This document shows positions 12,864 through 21,676 of a DNA stretch of 46,233 nucleotides, in pieces (position 1 is the stretch's first letter; every line of letters begins with the position of its first letter). Source of the stretch: Pseudomonadota bacterium. Lineage in GTDB: Bacteria; Myxococcota_A; UBA9042; GCA-2863065. Made by a program: the position numbers and the translations under genes. The stretch is from the NCBI GenBank assembly GCA_005776725.1, contig SXOO01000241.1:1-46233 (forward strand), in the 5' to 3' direction. The notes under the pieces are model-generated. The model was not told the DNA's origin and searched no databases. It saw nothing but the letters and a program-made list of their open reading frames with translations.

Positions 12864-13550
12864 ATGCGCATCGCACTCGTCCTCGTCCTCGCCGCGTGCA
12901 CCGCCACCCCGGACGCCGCCGATGTGGCCGCGTTCGTCGTGCCCGACTTCCTGCACGTCGACTTCGACTTCGGCCCGCTGCCCACCACCGCCCCCCCCCA
13001 AGTGGGCGGCGGCGCTGAGCTGAGGCGCTACTGCACCAGCGTCGAGCAGTGCGTCACCACGGAGGTCTATCGACCGGCCAACACGAGCCTCCCGGTCGAG
13101 CGCGCGGCGGGCCACCGAATACCCGAGCTCTCACGCCTCCTCCGGGTGTTCGCTGCGCCTCAGATCAAGGCGGTGGCGACCCGGGTAGGCAACGTGGCCA
13201 ATGGCTCACCCATCGGAGACACCCTCCCCGCGCTCCCCGCGCTGGGCGCGCAGGCCGAGATCCAGAGCGTGTACGGCCGACGGATGCTTCCGCTGCCCAA
13301 ACTATACGCCGGCTACCGAAGTCTGGCGCTCGCTCGCTCCCGGGTGATCACCGCGGTCCGGATCCCCGCACCACCCGCGGCTGCCCTGCTCAGCACGGTG
13401 AAGGTGTGCCAGCGCAAGGACCTCGACAGCTCGTTCGTCGGCGCGGCACCTGTGCTTCGGCGAGACACCGAGGACCGAGCCGAGGGCCGTCGCCTCCTGG
13501 CCGGCAACCTCTACCAGCGTTTCACGCTCGAGCACAGTGCGCGGAGCTGA
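12864..13550 (+). CDS. lipoprotein-like ORF carrying a fragment of a xanthine-dehydrogenase FAD domain
   Basis: This 228-aa ORF begins like a lipoprotein (MRIALVLVLAAC, Cys 12). Residues about 85-200 match the C-terminal half of the FAD-binding domain of the XdhA small subunit of xanthine dehydrogenase: VFAAPQIKAVATRVGN, then VANGSPIGDTLPAL, YRSLAL and ITAVRIP, and KVCQRKDLDSS (family KxSKRxDxDIS). The N-terminal half of the domain, the 2Fe-2S domain and the usual end are missing, and the conserved Gly-Gly of the ATLGGN motif is RVGN here. An enzyme is therefore unlikely: this may be a decayed or recombined remnant that remains open, or a repurposed protein. TAGAGT (12850-12855) lies 8 nt before the ATG and no SD is visible. 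The kinase gene starts 25 nt downstream. Confidence 0.6.
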   Translation: MRIALVLVLAACTATPDAADVAAFVVPDFLHVDFDFGPLPTTAPPQVGGGAELRRYCTSVEQCVTTEVYRPANTSLPVERAAGHRIPELSRLLRVFAAPQIKAVATRVGNVANGSPIGDTLPALPALGAQAEIQSVYGRRMLPLPKLYAGYRSLALARSRVITAVRIPAPPAAALLSTVKVCQRKDLDSSFVGAAPVLRRDTEDRAEGRRLLAGNLYQRFTLEHSARS

Positions 13551-13552
13551 CG

Positions 13553-13564
13553 CTCTCGCGAGAG
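13553..13564. promoter_or_regulatory. perfect 12-bp palindrome before the kinase gene
   Basis: CTCTCGCGAGAG is perfectly self-complementary and lies in the 25-nt gap between the stop at 13550 and the kinase start at 13576. It could be an operator for a dimeric regulator or a small hairpin affecting translation of the kinase gene. A chance origin is possible. Confidence 0.35.
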
Positions 13565-13575
13565 GGCGCTGAGCC

Positions 13576-16500
13576 GTGGCGGCGACTCCACCGGAACCGC
13601 TTCCCACGCCGCTCTCATCGGCCCCCACCGGCTCGTTCGGCGACGACACGCTGGCCCCCCAGGACCTCGGCAGCGCATCGCGTCGCCTCGACCCGGGGAC
13701 GCGCGTCGACGGCTACGAGGTACGTCGCTTCATCGCCGAGGGAGGTTTTGGGCAGGTCTACCTCGCGCGAGACGTCGCCCTCGGCCGTTTCGTAGCGCTG
13801 AAGGTCGCGCGGCAGGAGCACCTCTCGCCGGAGCGAGAGGCCGAGCTTGCGCGGGAGGCGAAGGTCACCGCGCAGCTCAGCCACCCGAACATCCTCACAG
13901 TCCTTGGGCTCGGGCGCGCGAATGGTCGACCCTACGTCGCCCTGGAGTACCTGGCGGGAGAGTCGCTGGAGCAGCGGCTTCGGGCGGAGCGTCTCCCCGT
14001 CCGGGAGGTGATGGGGCTCGCTCGCGACCTCTGCGACGCGCTGGCGGCCGCCCACGCAGCCGGGATCATCCATCGAGACATCAAGCCCGCGAACCTCATC
14101 GTTCCAGCGGATGGTCGCCTCCGGGTGGTGGACTTCGGGCTCGCCACCGCGCTAACGGGCTGGGACGGGAGGATCGCCGGGACACGCGGGTACCTCGCTC
14201 CGGAGTGCCTCCGGGGAAGCCCGCCTTCGACCAAGGCGGACATCTTCTCCGTGGGAATGACCCTCACGCGGCTGCTCCTTGGCCCGGAATGGGAGGCTGA
14301 CCCCACGGACACCGCCGAGGCGTTTGCCGAGCGAGTTGCGCTGCGTCTCTCGGCGGAGGGGTCAGTCCCGAAGGGGGCGCGGGACCTCGTGGTGCGGTGC
14401 CTCCGAGTATTGCCCGACCAACGCCCGACCGCGGGCGAGCTCGTGGAGGCGTTCGAAGACCTCGTCGAGCGCAGGCGGCGCACAGTCGACGGCGCGCCGT
14501 TCCTGGGGCTGAGCGCGTTCGACGAACAACAGAGCTCCCTGTTCTTCGGCCGGGAGGCCGAGCTCGCAGCCGCTGCGGAGCGCCTGCGACACACGTCGTT
14601 CTTGCTGATCGCCGGGGCTTCCGGGGTTGGCAAGAGCAGCTTCGTGCGCGCAGGCCTCATCCCGGCTCTGCGGCTCCGCGGCGAGCTCGAGCTCCTCACC
14701 TTCCGGCCCGGACGAGTTCCGCTCCGCGAGCTCGCGCTCCGACTCACTGGCTTCGGCTCCGCGTCAGGCGAGCCGGTCCCCCGGGAGACGGGCGGCAGCC
14801 AGCGTGCGGCGTCCCTGGAGTCCGAGCTTCGCGCCCTCCCCTGGGCTGCGGGCCGCCGTCTCCATGAGCTGGCGAGACAGACGGGGCGGCGCGTCGTCCT
14901 CCTCGTCGATCAGCTCGAGGAGGCCTTTGGCGGTGACGCGGCCGCCGAAGGCCCGATCTTGCTCCGGTCTCTTCTTCAGGCCGCCTCGGAGCCCCTGGGG
15001 CCCGTGCTCGTGATCACCACGGTCCGCGACGACTGCCTGAGCCGCCTGCTCGCGCAACCCGAGGCGAGCGACGTACTCAGCAACGCGCTCATTCTCCTCC
15101 CACCGTCTCGAGATGCCCTGCTCGCCATCGTGACACGCCCGGTCGAGCGGCAGGGGTATGCGTACGAGGACGACCTCGCCCAGCGGATGGTGTCTGCGGT
15201 AGACGGGGCGCCTGCCGCCCTCCCGCTCCTGCAGTTCGTCGGGCAGCTGCTCTGGGCCGAGCGCGATGCAGCGCGCCGCGTTCTCACCTCCGCCGTTTAC
15301 GAGCGGCTGGGCGGTGTCGAGGGAGCGCTCGCCAGGTACGCAGAGCGCGTCCTGGCTGCGATGCCACCTTCCGACCAGCTCGTCGCCCGGGCCCTCTGCT
15401 TGAGACTCGTCGCGCCCGATGGAACCCGGCGCATGGTGGACCGCGTGGGACTCCTCGATGGACTCGAGGAGCGCGGCGAGCGCGTGCTCGAAGCGCTGAT
15501 CACGTCTCGTCTGCTCACTGTCCGGCGCGCGGCGGCGAGCCAAGAGGTCATGGCCGAGCTGAGCCACGAGTCCCTGGCCCGGAGCTGGCCCAGCCTCTCG
15601 CGTTGGCTCCTCGAGAGCCGCGAAGACCACGCGCTCCTCAGCGTGGTAGAGGCCCGGCTCTCCCTTTGGCAGGAGAACGGCCGAGCGGACCATGACCTCT
15701 GGGTGGCACCAGAGGTGCTCGCGGCCCACCAGCGCCTCACCCGCCCGGAGGTCGTCCTCACCGATGCCGTGCGTCAGTTCTTGCAAGTGAGCGCGGGCGC
15801 GCAGCTCGGCCGACAGCGGCGGCGGCGCCGGTTGACGCTGGGGGCGATCGCCACGCTTGCCGTCATCGCGGTTGCGGCCTCGCTCCTGGCGCTCCGGTTT
15901 CGGGAGCAGGAAGCGACGGCGCGCGAGCAGGCTGAACGCATCGATCTTGCGCGCGCCGACATCGGGCGCGCCACGCTCGAGCTGGTCCCCTACGGTTGGT
16001 CGACGACGGGCACGTTTCATACGCGCCACCTGGACGCCGCCGCTCTCCCGCTCGAGCTGGCCCTCTATCGACCAAGCGCCCAGGAGCCTTGGAGACCCGC
16101 CGAGGCGATCCCCAGCGACCTCTGGTCCGTAGTCACGGCCGAGCGGGGCCCTATTCGTCGCGTCGAGGTCACCGCGCCCGGCGGAGCGCTCATCATCTCA
16201 GTCACCGGACGGGGCGGTGCGTGCGGGCCCAGCTGGCTGAGAGTCGCCGGGTTCCCCGGGTACGCCGGGCGCGACGGGCAGACCACCATCAGGCTGGAGG
16301 TGCCTGCGTGCGAGATCACTGAAGGGACGGCCCTCCCCGTCTCCGGCGGGGCGTTCGCCGCCGAGGGTCCGGGCGTCCCCGCGGCCACCCACGACGAGTA
16401 CGTGCAGCCAGAAGAGACCGTGGTCATCCCTGCTTTCTACCTCGACGCGACCGAGGTGCCGCGTGAGCTGTTCGACCGCTTTCGAGGCCTCGCTGCCGTC

Positions 16501-17886
16501 ACCGGGCTGTCCGCGCCTGACCTGCCCGGCACCGACGGCCTCGCCTCGCTTCGGGAGCCCGACGCGCCGGCCACCGGTCTGACGGCGGACCTCGCCGATG
16601 CGTTCTGTCGCTACCTCGGCGGCCGCGTGCCTTCATCGGTTGAGTGGGAGAAGGCGGCACGCGGTGGTGCCGACCTTGGCGGACGCCCCAACCCGTTTCC
16701 ACGGAGAGGCTATCCCTGGGGCGATGGGCGTGTCCCGGTCAGCTGCGCCAACCTCGCCGGCGATGCGGACGGCTACCCGGTCGTGGCTCCGGTCACGGCG
16801 TTCCCCGAGTGCGCTGGGCCATACGGTCACCTGGGCCTCGCTGGCAATGTCTGGGAGTGGACGTCCACTGCCGGGGCGGGCAGCTCCTCGATGCGGCTCG
16901 CGCGAGGCGGCGCATGGACTTCAGAGGCTGCGCTCGACGAGGCCCACCTCGCCTACGTGAACACGCTCAACAGGGCGTACTTCACCTTCGCGTACGGGGT
17001 TCGGTGTGCGTATGACGCGGTACCCGAAGCGCCGGCGCGCGCCGCGCCTACGGTGCGCGCCTCGGAGGTACGACGGCTGATCGTGGAGGGGAAGTCGCAC
17101 GGGCCGGGGACCTACCCGGAGAACGTCGAGCTCTCGATGCAATCTACGTGGCTGAGGATCCGCGAGACCGAGATCCTGGAACTCGATGGGACGCTGATGG
17201 CCAACACCTCGAGCCGCCGCCTCGCCCTGGAGCGCGTGACCTTGCTCGGTCACGGAAACCCGGGGCAGTTTAACCTGGGAGGTGACACCGCGCTCAGCGG
17301 CACGGCAACGGTGGAGGACTTCCGGCGCGCCCTCGGTCCCTGGACGCGCGCGAGCGGCGGCCTGCAGCTCGACCTCTACGGCTGCTCGACCGGCTCTGAC
17401 ACGCCCGGTCCGGGTCATGTCGGCTACTTGCTGCTCGAGAAAACCGCAACCGAGGCGCACAAGGTCGCCAGCGCGGCGAAGACGACGATCGCGCGGGCGC
17501 CGATCTGCGGCCTGTTCGCCCAACAGGTCGACCGCCAGGGTGAGCTGCCGGCGTACTCCCCGGTGCTCTCGGTCGGCCATGACGGCGCCGCGACGCAGCC
17601 GCGTGACCCGAGGTGCCAGGCACAGATGTGGACGGGCCCCGCGATCGCGGCTGCGCTCCGGTGGTCACCGGCCTTGCCGGCGGACTGTTGGGAGCGGCTC
17701 AACGGCGCAGACGAACGATGGGTGGATCTCTCCGCCGCGGCGCTTGAAGGCGTGCGTCCCCTCGCCGCGTGGGCCGACCTCCCGGCGCTGACCGGATGCG
17801 CGGTCGACGGGGTGGATTACGCGGCGGTTCGGTTGCCCTCGGGACTCGCCGGGCTGCAGCTACGGCCCGGAGAATGCGAGCCCTGA
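13576..17886 (+). CDS. Ser/Thr kinase - STAND NTPase - TM - FGE-like - His/Cys (caspase-like) multidomain protein
   Basis: This 1436-aa protein has an N-terminal Hanks-type kinase (about 47-300) with GxGxxG-like EGGFG (55-59), Lys76, HRDIK (166-170), DFG (186-188) and APE (208-210), so it should be active. An nSTAND-type NTPase follows (about 307-745), with P-loop GASGVGKS (347-354). One transmembrane helix lies at about 753-776. An FGE-sulfatase-type domain (about 915-1145, WEKAARGG, PWGDG, GNVWEW, RGGAW, GVRCAYD) lacks the paired Cys of catalytic FGE. The last 280 residues contain LLGHGNPG (His1226) and LDLYGCSTG (Cys1270), resembling DUF4347 and the His/Cys dyad of caspase-like peptidases. 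Known relatives sense signals through the C-terminal side. The GTG start lacks a strong SD. The topology puts kinase and NTPase inside the cell and the FGE and His/Cys domains outside. Confidence 0.85.
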   Translation: MAATPPEPLPTPLSSAPTGSFGDDTLAPQDLGSASRRLDPGTRVDGYEVRRFIAEGGFGQVYLARDVALGRFVALKVARQEHLSPEREAELAREAKVTAQLSHPNILTVLGLGRANGRPYVALEYLAGESLEQRLRAERLPVREVMGLARDLCDALAAAHAAGIIHRDIKPANLIVPADGRLRVVDFGLATALTGWDGRIAGTRGYLAPECLRGSPPSTKADIFSVGMTLTRLLLGPEWEADPTDTAEAFAERVALRLSAEGSVPKGARDLVVRCLRVLPDQRPTAGELVEAFEDLVERRRRTVDGAPFLGLSAFDEQQSSLFFGREAELAAAAERLRHTSFLLIAGASGVGKSSFVRAGLIPALRLRGELELLTFRPGRVPLRELALRLTGFGSASGEPVPRETGGSQRAASLESELRALPWAAGRRLHELARQTGRRVVLLVDQLEEAFGGDAAAEGPILLRSLLQAASEPLGPVLVITTVRDDCLSRLLAQPEASDVLSNALILLPPSRDALLAIVTRPVERQGYAYEDDLAQRMVSAVDGAPAALPLLQFVGQLLWAERDAARRVLTSAVYERLGGVEGALARYAERVLAAMPPSDQLVARALCLRLVAPDGTRRMVDRVGLLDGLEERGERVLEALITSRLLTVRRAAASQEVMAELSHESLARSWPSLSRWLLESREDHALLSVVEARLSLWQENGRADHDLWVAPEVLAAHQRLTRPEVVLTDAVRQFLQVSAGAQLGRQRRRRRLTLGAIATLAVIAVAASLLALRFREQEATAREQAERIDLARADIGRATLELVPYGWSTTGTFHTRHLDAAALPLELALYRPSAQEPWRPAEAIPSDLWSVVTAERGPIRRVEVTAPGGALIISVTGRGGACGPSWLRVAGFPGYAGRDGQTTIRLEVPACEITEGTALPVSGGAFAAEGPGVPAATHDEYVQPEETVVIPAFYLDATEVPRELFDRFRGLAAVTGLSAPDLPGTDGLASLREPDAPATGLTADLADAFCRYLGGRVPSSVEWEKAARGGADLGGRPNPFPRRGYPWGDGRVPVSCANLAGDADGYPVVAPVTAFPECAGPYGHLGLAGNVWEWTSTAGAGSSSMRLARGGAWTSEAALDEAHLAYVNTLNRAYFTFAYGVRCAYDAVPEAPARAAPTVRASEVRRLIVEGKSHGPGTYPENVELSMQSTWLRIRETEILELDGTLMANTSSRRLALERVTLLGHGNPGQFNLGGDTALSGTATVEDFRRALGPWTRASGGLQLDLYGCSTGSDTPGPGHVGYLLLEKTATEAHKVASAAKTTIARAPICGLFAQQVDRQGELPAYSPVLSVGHDGAATQPRDPRCQAQMWTGPAIAAALRWSPALPADCWERLNGADERWVDLSAAALEGVRPLAAWADLPALTGCAVDGVDYAAVRLPSGLAGLQLRPGECEP

Positions 17887-17961
17887 TACCGCGCCAGAGG
17901 AGGGAGCGATCATCAAGGTGCAGCGGCGTAGGTGGGAGAGAACGTCGGCGCGCTCCGCGAG

Positions 17962-18930
17962 CTAGGAACCGAAGCTGGCCTCGTTCACGCTGACCCGAAC
18001 TCCAGTCGTCGGGAGGAAGCGCCGAGGCTCCTTCGGCTTCCCTCCCTTCGGATCGTAGTCCGTCACGCTCACCATCGGATACTCCGTAGCCCGTACGTCC
18101 ACATGGGTGTGGTCGGTGAGGTCGAGCGAGAGCTTCTCGAAGCCCGGCGGGATGACTTCGTGTTCATCCTTCAGCTTGGCCACCCCGCGCGCCTCGACGC
18201 TTGTGCCGTTGACCTCTGCCTTGTCCCGGGTCTGCTGTTTCACGCGCACGAGGGTCTTGAACTCCACCGATCGCTGGAACACGAACACCGTGCCAGCCAG
18301 CGCCGCCGCGTCCTCGTCGGTGAGCGCAGCGGGTTTCGGCGAGACGATTCGCGTCTGGAGGTCGGTCTTCGTCCAGCCGAGGAACGGCTCGGCGAGCTGC
18401 CCGAAGTTGAGCTGCGTGTCGTCCCCACCACCGTCCAAGATGGGTTTCAGCGTCGGCTTGGCCGTGTTGTCTCCATCATCGATCCGCAGGACGAAGGGGT
18501 CCGACTTCTTGCGCTTCTTCTTGTTCCCGTGATGGTCGGTCTCCTCCACCACCGTAAACCGGGGGATTGGCGCTCCATCCTTGCCGAGTGTGAGGACGTG
18601 GAGGTGCTCGGCCGTCAGCGTTCCCAGGTAGTCACGGGAGACAGGAGGCTTGCCCGCGTCTTGCGGATGTTTGGGATCACCCGAGCGGCCGATGCTGTGC
18701 CGATTCCGATAGTCTTCGGAGAGCACCAGGACGCCGGTCGTGCCCCGAATGGGGCTCGACGAGTACCGGGCACACACGTCGCTCACGTGGTCGAGGTCGA
18801 CCGCGTAGAGCGCCGAGGTCCCGCGCGGGATGAAGGAGACGACGTGCGTGAGGGTGTCGTAATCCACGAAGTAGACGGTCGTTCCGTAGTAGGGGTTTTT
18901 CATTACCCCGTTGCAATAGCTGCACGGCAT
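17962..18930 (-). CDS. hypothetical protein with N-terminal CxxC
   Basis: I do not recognise this 322-aa protein. It starts MPCSYCNGVM, a CxxC that could bind a metal together with later residues. Visible segments are GTTVYFVDYDTLTHVVSF and a Lys-rich loop (KKKRKKS) near residue 165; there is no signal peptide or membrane helix. ATG 18930 is chosen over the longer frame (to 19212) because AAGGAG lies 5 nt upstream and the N-terminus looks like a true start. The gene is convergent with the kinase gene, with 75 bp between the stops. Upstream is a 307-bp gap with a possible promoter. Confidence 0.75.
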   Translation of the reverse strand: MPCSYCNGVMKNPYYGTTVYFVDYDTLTHVVSFIPRGTSALYAVDLDHVSDVCARYSSSPIRGTTGVLVLSEDYRNRHSIGRSGDPKHPQDAGKPPVSRDYLGTLTAEHLHVLTLGKDGAPIPRFTVVEETDHHGNKKKRKKSDPFVLRIDDGDNTAKPTLKPILDGGGDDTQLNFGQLAEPFLGWTKTDLQTRIVSPKPAALTDEDAAALAGTVFVFQRSVEFKTLVRVKQQTRDKAEVNGTSVEARGVAKLKDEHEVIPPGFEKLSLDLTDHTHVDVRATEYPMVSVTDYDPKGGKPKEPRRFLPTTGVRVSVNEASFGS

Positions 18931-19237
18931 GGATGCTCCTTGAAGGGCCACGAGTTCGGGCTCCCCGGTCGGCTCGCCGAGGGGCGCCCCGCAAGCTAGG
19001 TCATCGAGCCACCCCCCGGCAAGACGGCCGCCACCGCGCTCCAGCGGGCCCGAGGCCGTCTCACGCTTTCCGTGGGCTGCGGGGGGGGCCCGCCGGCGGG
19101 GGGCCCGATGCTGGCTTGAAGTACGCATTATCCGTGCCTTGGCGACCATCACGGCCGGCCGCCTCAGCCGATCCTCATCCGGGCTCAGCGGGGACACCCG
19201 GCCTTGAGGCACCGCGGGTGGCGCCCTGGGAGCCCCC
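18931..19237. other. intergenic region of 307 bp with a GC hairpin, a repeat copy and a weak promoter
   Basis: No gene is visible here. It lies downstream of the PHP lipoprotein gene (minus) and upstream of the CxxC protein gene (minus). It holds the copy B repeat (19167-19230), a very GC-rich palindromic stretch around 19087-19106 (gggcccgccggcgggg) that could end transcription of the upstream gene, and a candidate minus-strand promoter: CCGTGA (19154-19149), 17 nt, GATAAT (19131-19126). That promoter would give a leader of about 190 nt. Confidence 0.4.
19167..19230 (-). repeat. dispersed intergenic repeat, copy B
   Basis: The plus-strand sequence matches copy A at 12661-12729 in its first 48 nt with small indels afterwards. 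It begins 7 nt after the stop of the PHP gene, so relative to the transcription direction of its neighbour it is oriented opposite to copy A. Both copies directly follow the end of a large secreted-protein gene. Confidence 0.5.
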
Positions 19238-21592
19238 CTACGGGAGGAAGACCGCCGGGCTCATGCCGCGGATCCGGTTGTTCGCCACCGGCGGCGCCGA
19301 GGTGGACGCGTGTGCTTCGGCCACGGCCCAGCGCGGCGTGGCCTTCTTCAGGACCACGTCGGCGTCGAAGCGCACCACGTCGCCCGCGTAAGGGGCGAGC
19401 GGGATCGTCTGGTCCAAGACGCCATCGACGTACACATCCAGCGTCTCGATGGGCATCCACGACGGCCCCTGCACGCGGACGTGCACGATGGAGGCGCTGA
19501 CGGCCTCGATGGTGATGAACGGGCCGTTGGTGGCGATCGTCCGCCGCATGAGCACGCCCTGGTTCGCCTCGGTGGCGGTGAGCTTCGCCGGGTCGTCGTC
19601 GGCGACCTCGACGTAGGTGCGCGCGTGTCCGCAGCGCGTGCCGATGGAGTGCGCGTCGCTCACGCCGGTGGCGGCGACCGAGAGCCCCTCGTCGATGAAC
19701 GAGAACCAGTCCGCCATGAGCTCCTCGTAGCCGTGACCGTCGTCGTTGATCAGCTCCATCGCGGTGAAGCGCATGTCGGCCAGGAGGCCCACGTCCCGGT
19801 GATCGGGGTCCCAGCCCACCTGGGTGAAGGTCTCGGCGCTGCTCTTCGAGCGGCCGTGGTTGATCTGGACCACCCGCCCCGGGGTCTCGGGCGCCAGGAG
19901 CCCCATCAGCTCGCCGAACTCGAGCCCCTGCCACGCGGGCGCGCCCCGCGAGGCCTTGTCTTTGTCGACTTCGAGCGGCCAGACGTTGACGTGGCCCCAG
20001 CGCGAGGTGGAGACCTCGACCCCGATGCCCACGACCAGGCGGCCAGCCAGCGACGCCGGGACGGACGCCGAGTAGTCCGTGACCAGATCGTGGTCCGTGG
20101 CCACGGCGTACTCGACCCCCTCGGCGGAGCAGGCCACCACCCGCGCCGGCAGCGGCACGCTGGAGTCCGTGGACCACTCGGAGTGCAGGTGGAAGTCCGC
20201 CGCGATCCAGCCGCTCGTATCGACCGAGCGCTTCACCACGGGAGACCAGGTGACCGTCTCACCCGCCGTGAGCACCACCTCGCGGGTGTCGAGCTCGTAC
20301 TCGAAGCCGCGGGAGGCGTGGACCGTGTGGGTGCCGGGGGCGAGCGGGACCCGGGTCTCGCCCGGCGGGAGCGGCACGGTCTCGCCATCGATGGTGAGCC
20401 GGGTCGCCTCGGGGACCGTGACCACCAGCGACCCGGCGGCCTCGGCCGAGAGCGCGAGGCCCGTCACCGGCGCGTCGAGGGTGACGTCTGCGCTGACGGG
20501 AGCGCCGGGCAGCCGTCCGGGGCCCTCCGTGGTGAGCTTGTACAGACCGATCGGCAGGGTGCCAGCGAACGCGCCGGTGGCGTCCGGGCGGAACGCGCTG
20601 ACCCGGGCGTTGGCGGCGTCGCGGGCCACGACCTCGACCCCCGGCCCCGCGCCGGAGACCGTGCCCGACACCTTGCCGACCGGCGTGAGCCGAAGCGCCC
20701 AAGTGGCGTCAAGAGCGCTCGACAGCGCCCCATCCGTGACGAGGAACCAGTGGGTCCAGGTGGTCGCGTCATCGGTGGCCACGAGCGAGGGTCCAAAGAG
20801 CAGGCTGAGCCCGCCGAACTCGGCGACGGTGAAGGGGTCGTCCGCGACGATGCCGTAGCCGACCTCGGGCCCGGTCATCGAGACCCAGCCGTTCACGAGG
20901 TCGTTGACGATCTCCACGCCGCCGCCCGGAAAGTTGACGATCGCCGCTTGCGCGGTGGGCGTGCCCACTGTCTCCGCGGTGATCTGGACGGCCGACTCGC
21001 CCGCGGCGAGCCGATAGGTGACCTTGAGGCTGAGCCCCGCGATCCCCAGGCCGCCGATGTAGCCGTCGACGATCTTCGGGAGCACCGCGGAGCCCTCGTA
21101 GACCACCTCCGCGGCATCGGCCAGGTTGTGCGGCGTGACGGTGCCCCGCCCAAAGCCGTGAAACTGGAGCAGCGGCACGTGCTCTTGGAGCTGGTCGGCC
21201 TCGGGCGGCAGCCCTTCCGGGAGCGCGTCGACGATGGCTCCCCCGCCCAGCCCCGCGAGGTAGAGGGCCTCGTCGCCACTGCGAATCACCACGCGGATCA
21301 CGTCGTTGCGGAGGACGATGTCGCCTGGACGGGCGTCGGCCATTCGGCCCGCCCCGATCACGTCGGTGTCGGCGGCGCTGAGCACATAGGCGCGGGGCCC
21401 GCTCGTCGGGACGACCGGCCCGGTGTCCGGCTCCTCGGTGGTGGTGTCCGGGGGAGCGGCATGGTCGCTCGCGGCGGGCGCGTCCGGGGGCGCGGGGCCA
21501 AGGTCCACAGGTACCGCGTCCGCGGTTCCGGAGGGCGAGGTGGTGGCTTCGGCGCAAGCGAGGGCGAGGAAGACGAGGGGTGTGAGACGCAT
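19238..21592 (-). CDS. PHP-domain (CehA/McbA-type) lipoprotein
   Basis: This 784-aa protein has a lipoprotein signal (MRLTPLVFLALAC, Cys 13) and a Pro/Ala/Asp-rich linker to about residue 65. Residues about 70-310 are a beta-rich domain; then come carboxypeptidase-regulatory-like beta domains (about 310-455). The PHP domain starts at about residue 462 with ADFHLHSEWS, followed by ATDHD, INHGRS and ATGVSDAHS, the His/Asp ligand set of metal-dependent phosphoesterase-like hydrolases. Such CehA/McbA proteins are often exported, and their substrates are rarely known. ATG 21592 is the first codon of the signal peptide. There is no clear SD, only a weak GGGA. The C-terminal 130 residues form another beta-type domain. 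No partner is coded beside it. Confidence 0.85.
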   Translation of the reverse strand: MRLTPLVFLALACAEATTSPSGTADAVPVDLGPAPPDAPAASDHAAPPDTTTEEPDTGPVVPTSGPRAYVLSAADTDVIGAGRMADARPGDIVLRNDVIRVVIRSGDEALYLAGLGGGAIVDALPEGLPPEADQLQEHVPLLQFHGFGRGTVTPHNLADAAEVVYEGSAVLPKIVDGYIGGLGIAGLSLKVTYRLAAGESAVQITAETVGTPTAQAAIVNFPGGGVEIVNDLVNGWVSMTGPEVGYGIVADDPFTVAEFGGLSLLFGPSLVATDDATTWTHWFLVTDGALSSALDATWALRLTPVGKVSGTVSGAGPGVEVVARDAANARVSAFRPDATGAFAGTLPIGLYKLTTEGPGRLPGAPVSADVTLDAPVTGLALSAEAAGSLVVTVPEATRLTIDGETVPLPPGETRVPLAPGTHTVHASRGFEYELDTREVVLTAGETVTWSPVVKRSVDTSGWIAADFHLHSEWSTDSSVPLPARVVACSAEGVEYAVATDHDLVTDYSASVPASLAGRLVVGIGVEVSTSRWGHVNVWPLEVDKDKASRGAPAWQGLEFGELMGLLAPETPGRVVQINHGRSKSSAETFTQVGWDPDHRDVGLLADMRFTAMELINDDGHGYEELMADWFSFIDEGLSVAATGVSDAHSIGTRCGHARTYVEVADDDPAKLTATEANQGVLMRRTIATNGPFITIEAVSASIVHVRVQGPSWMPIETLDVYVDGVLDQTIPLAPYAGDVVRFDADVVLKKATPRWAVAEAHASTSAPPVANNRIRGMSPAVFLP

Positions 21593-21676
21593 GATCCCGG
21601 CATCATGACACATTCCCGTCACCTCGGGAGAGCCCGCTTGGAAGGGCCGTGGTGCCGGGGCTTGCCCGTTGCCGCC

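Noticed and set aside
16321..17010. Active formylglycine-generating enzyme
   Set aside because: The FGE-like domain lacks the paired catalytic Cys of the true enzyme and is fused to a receptor kinase, so it is called FGE-like only.
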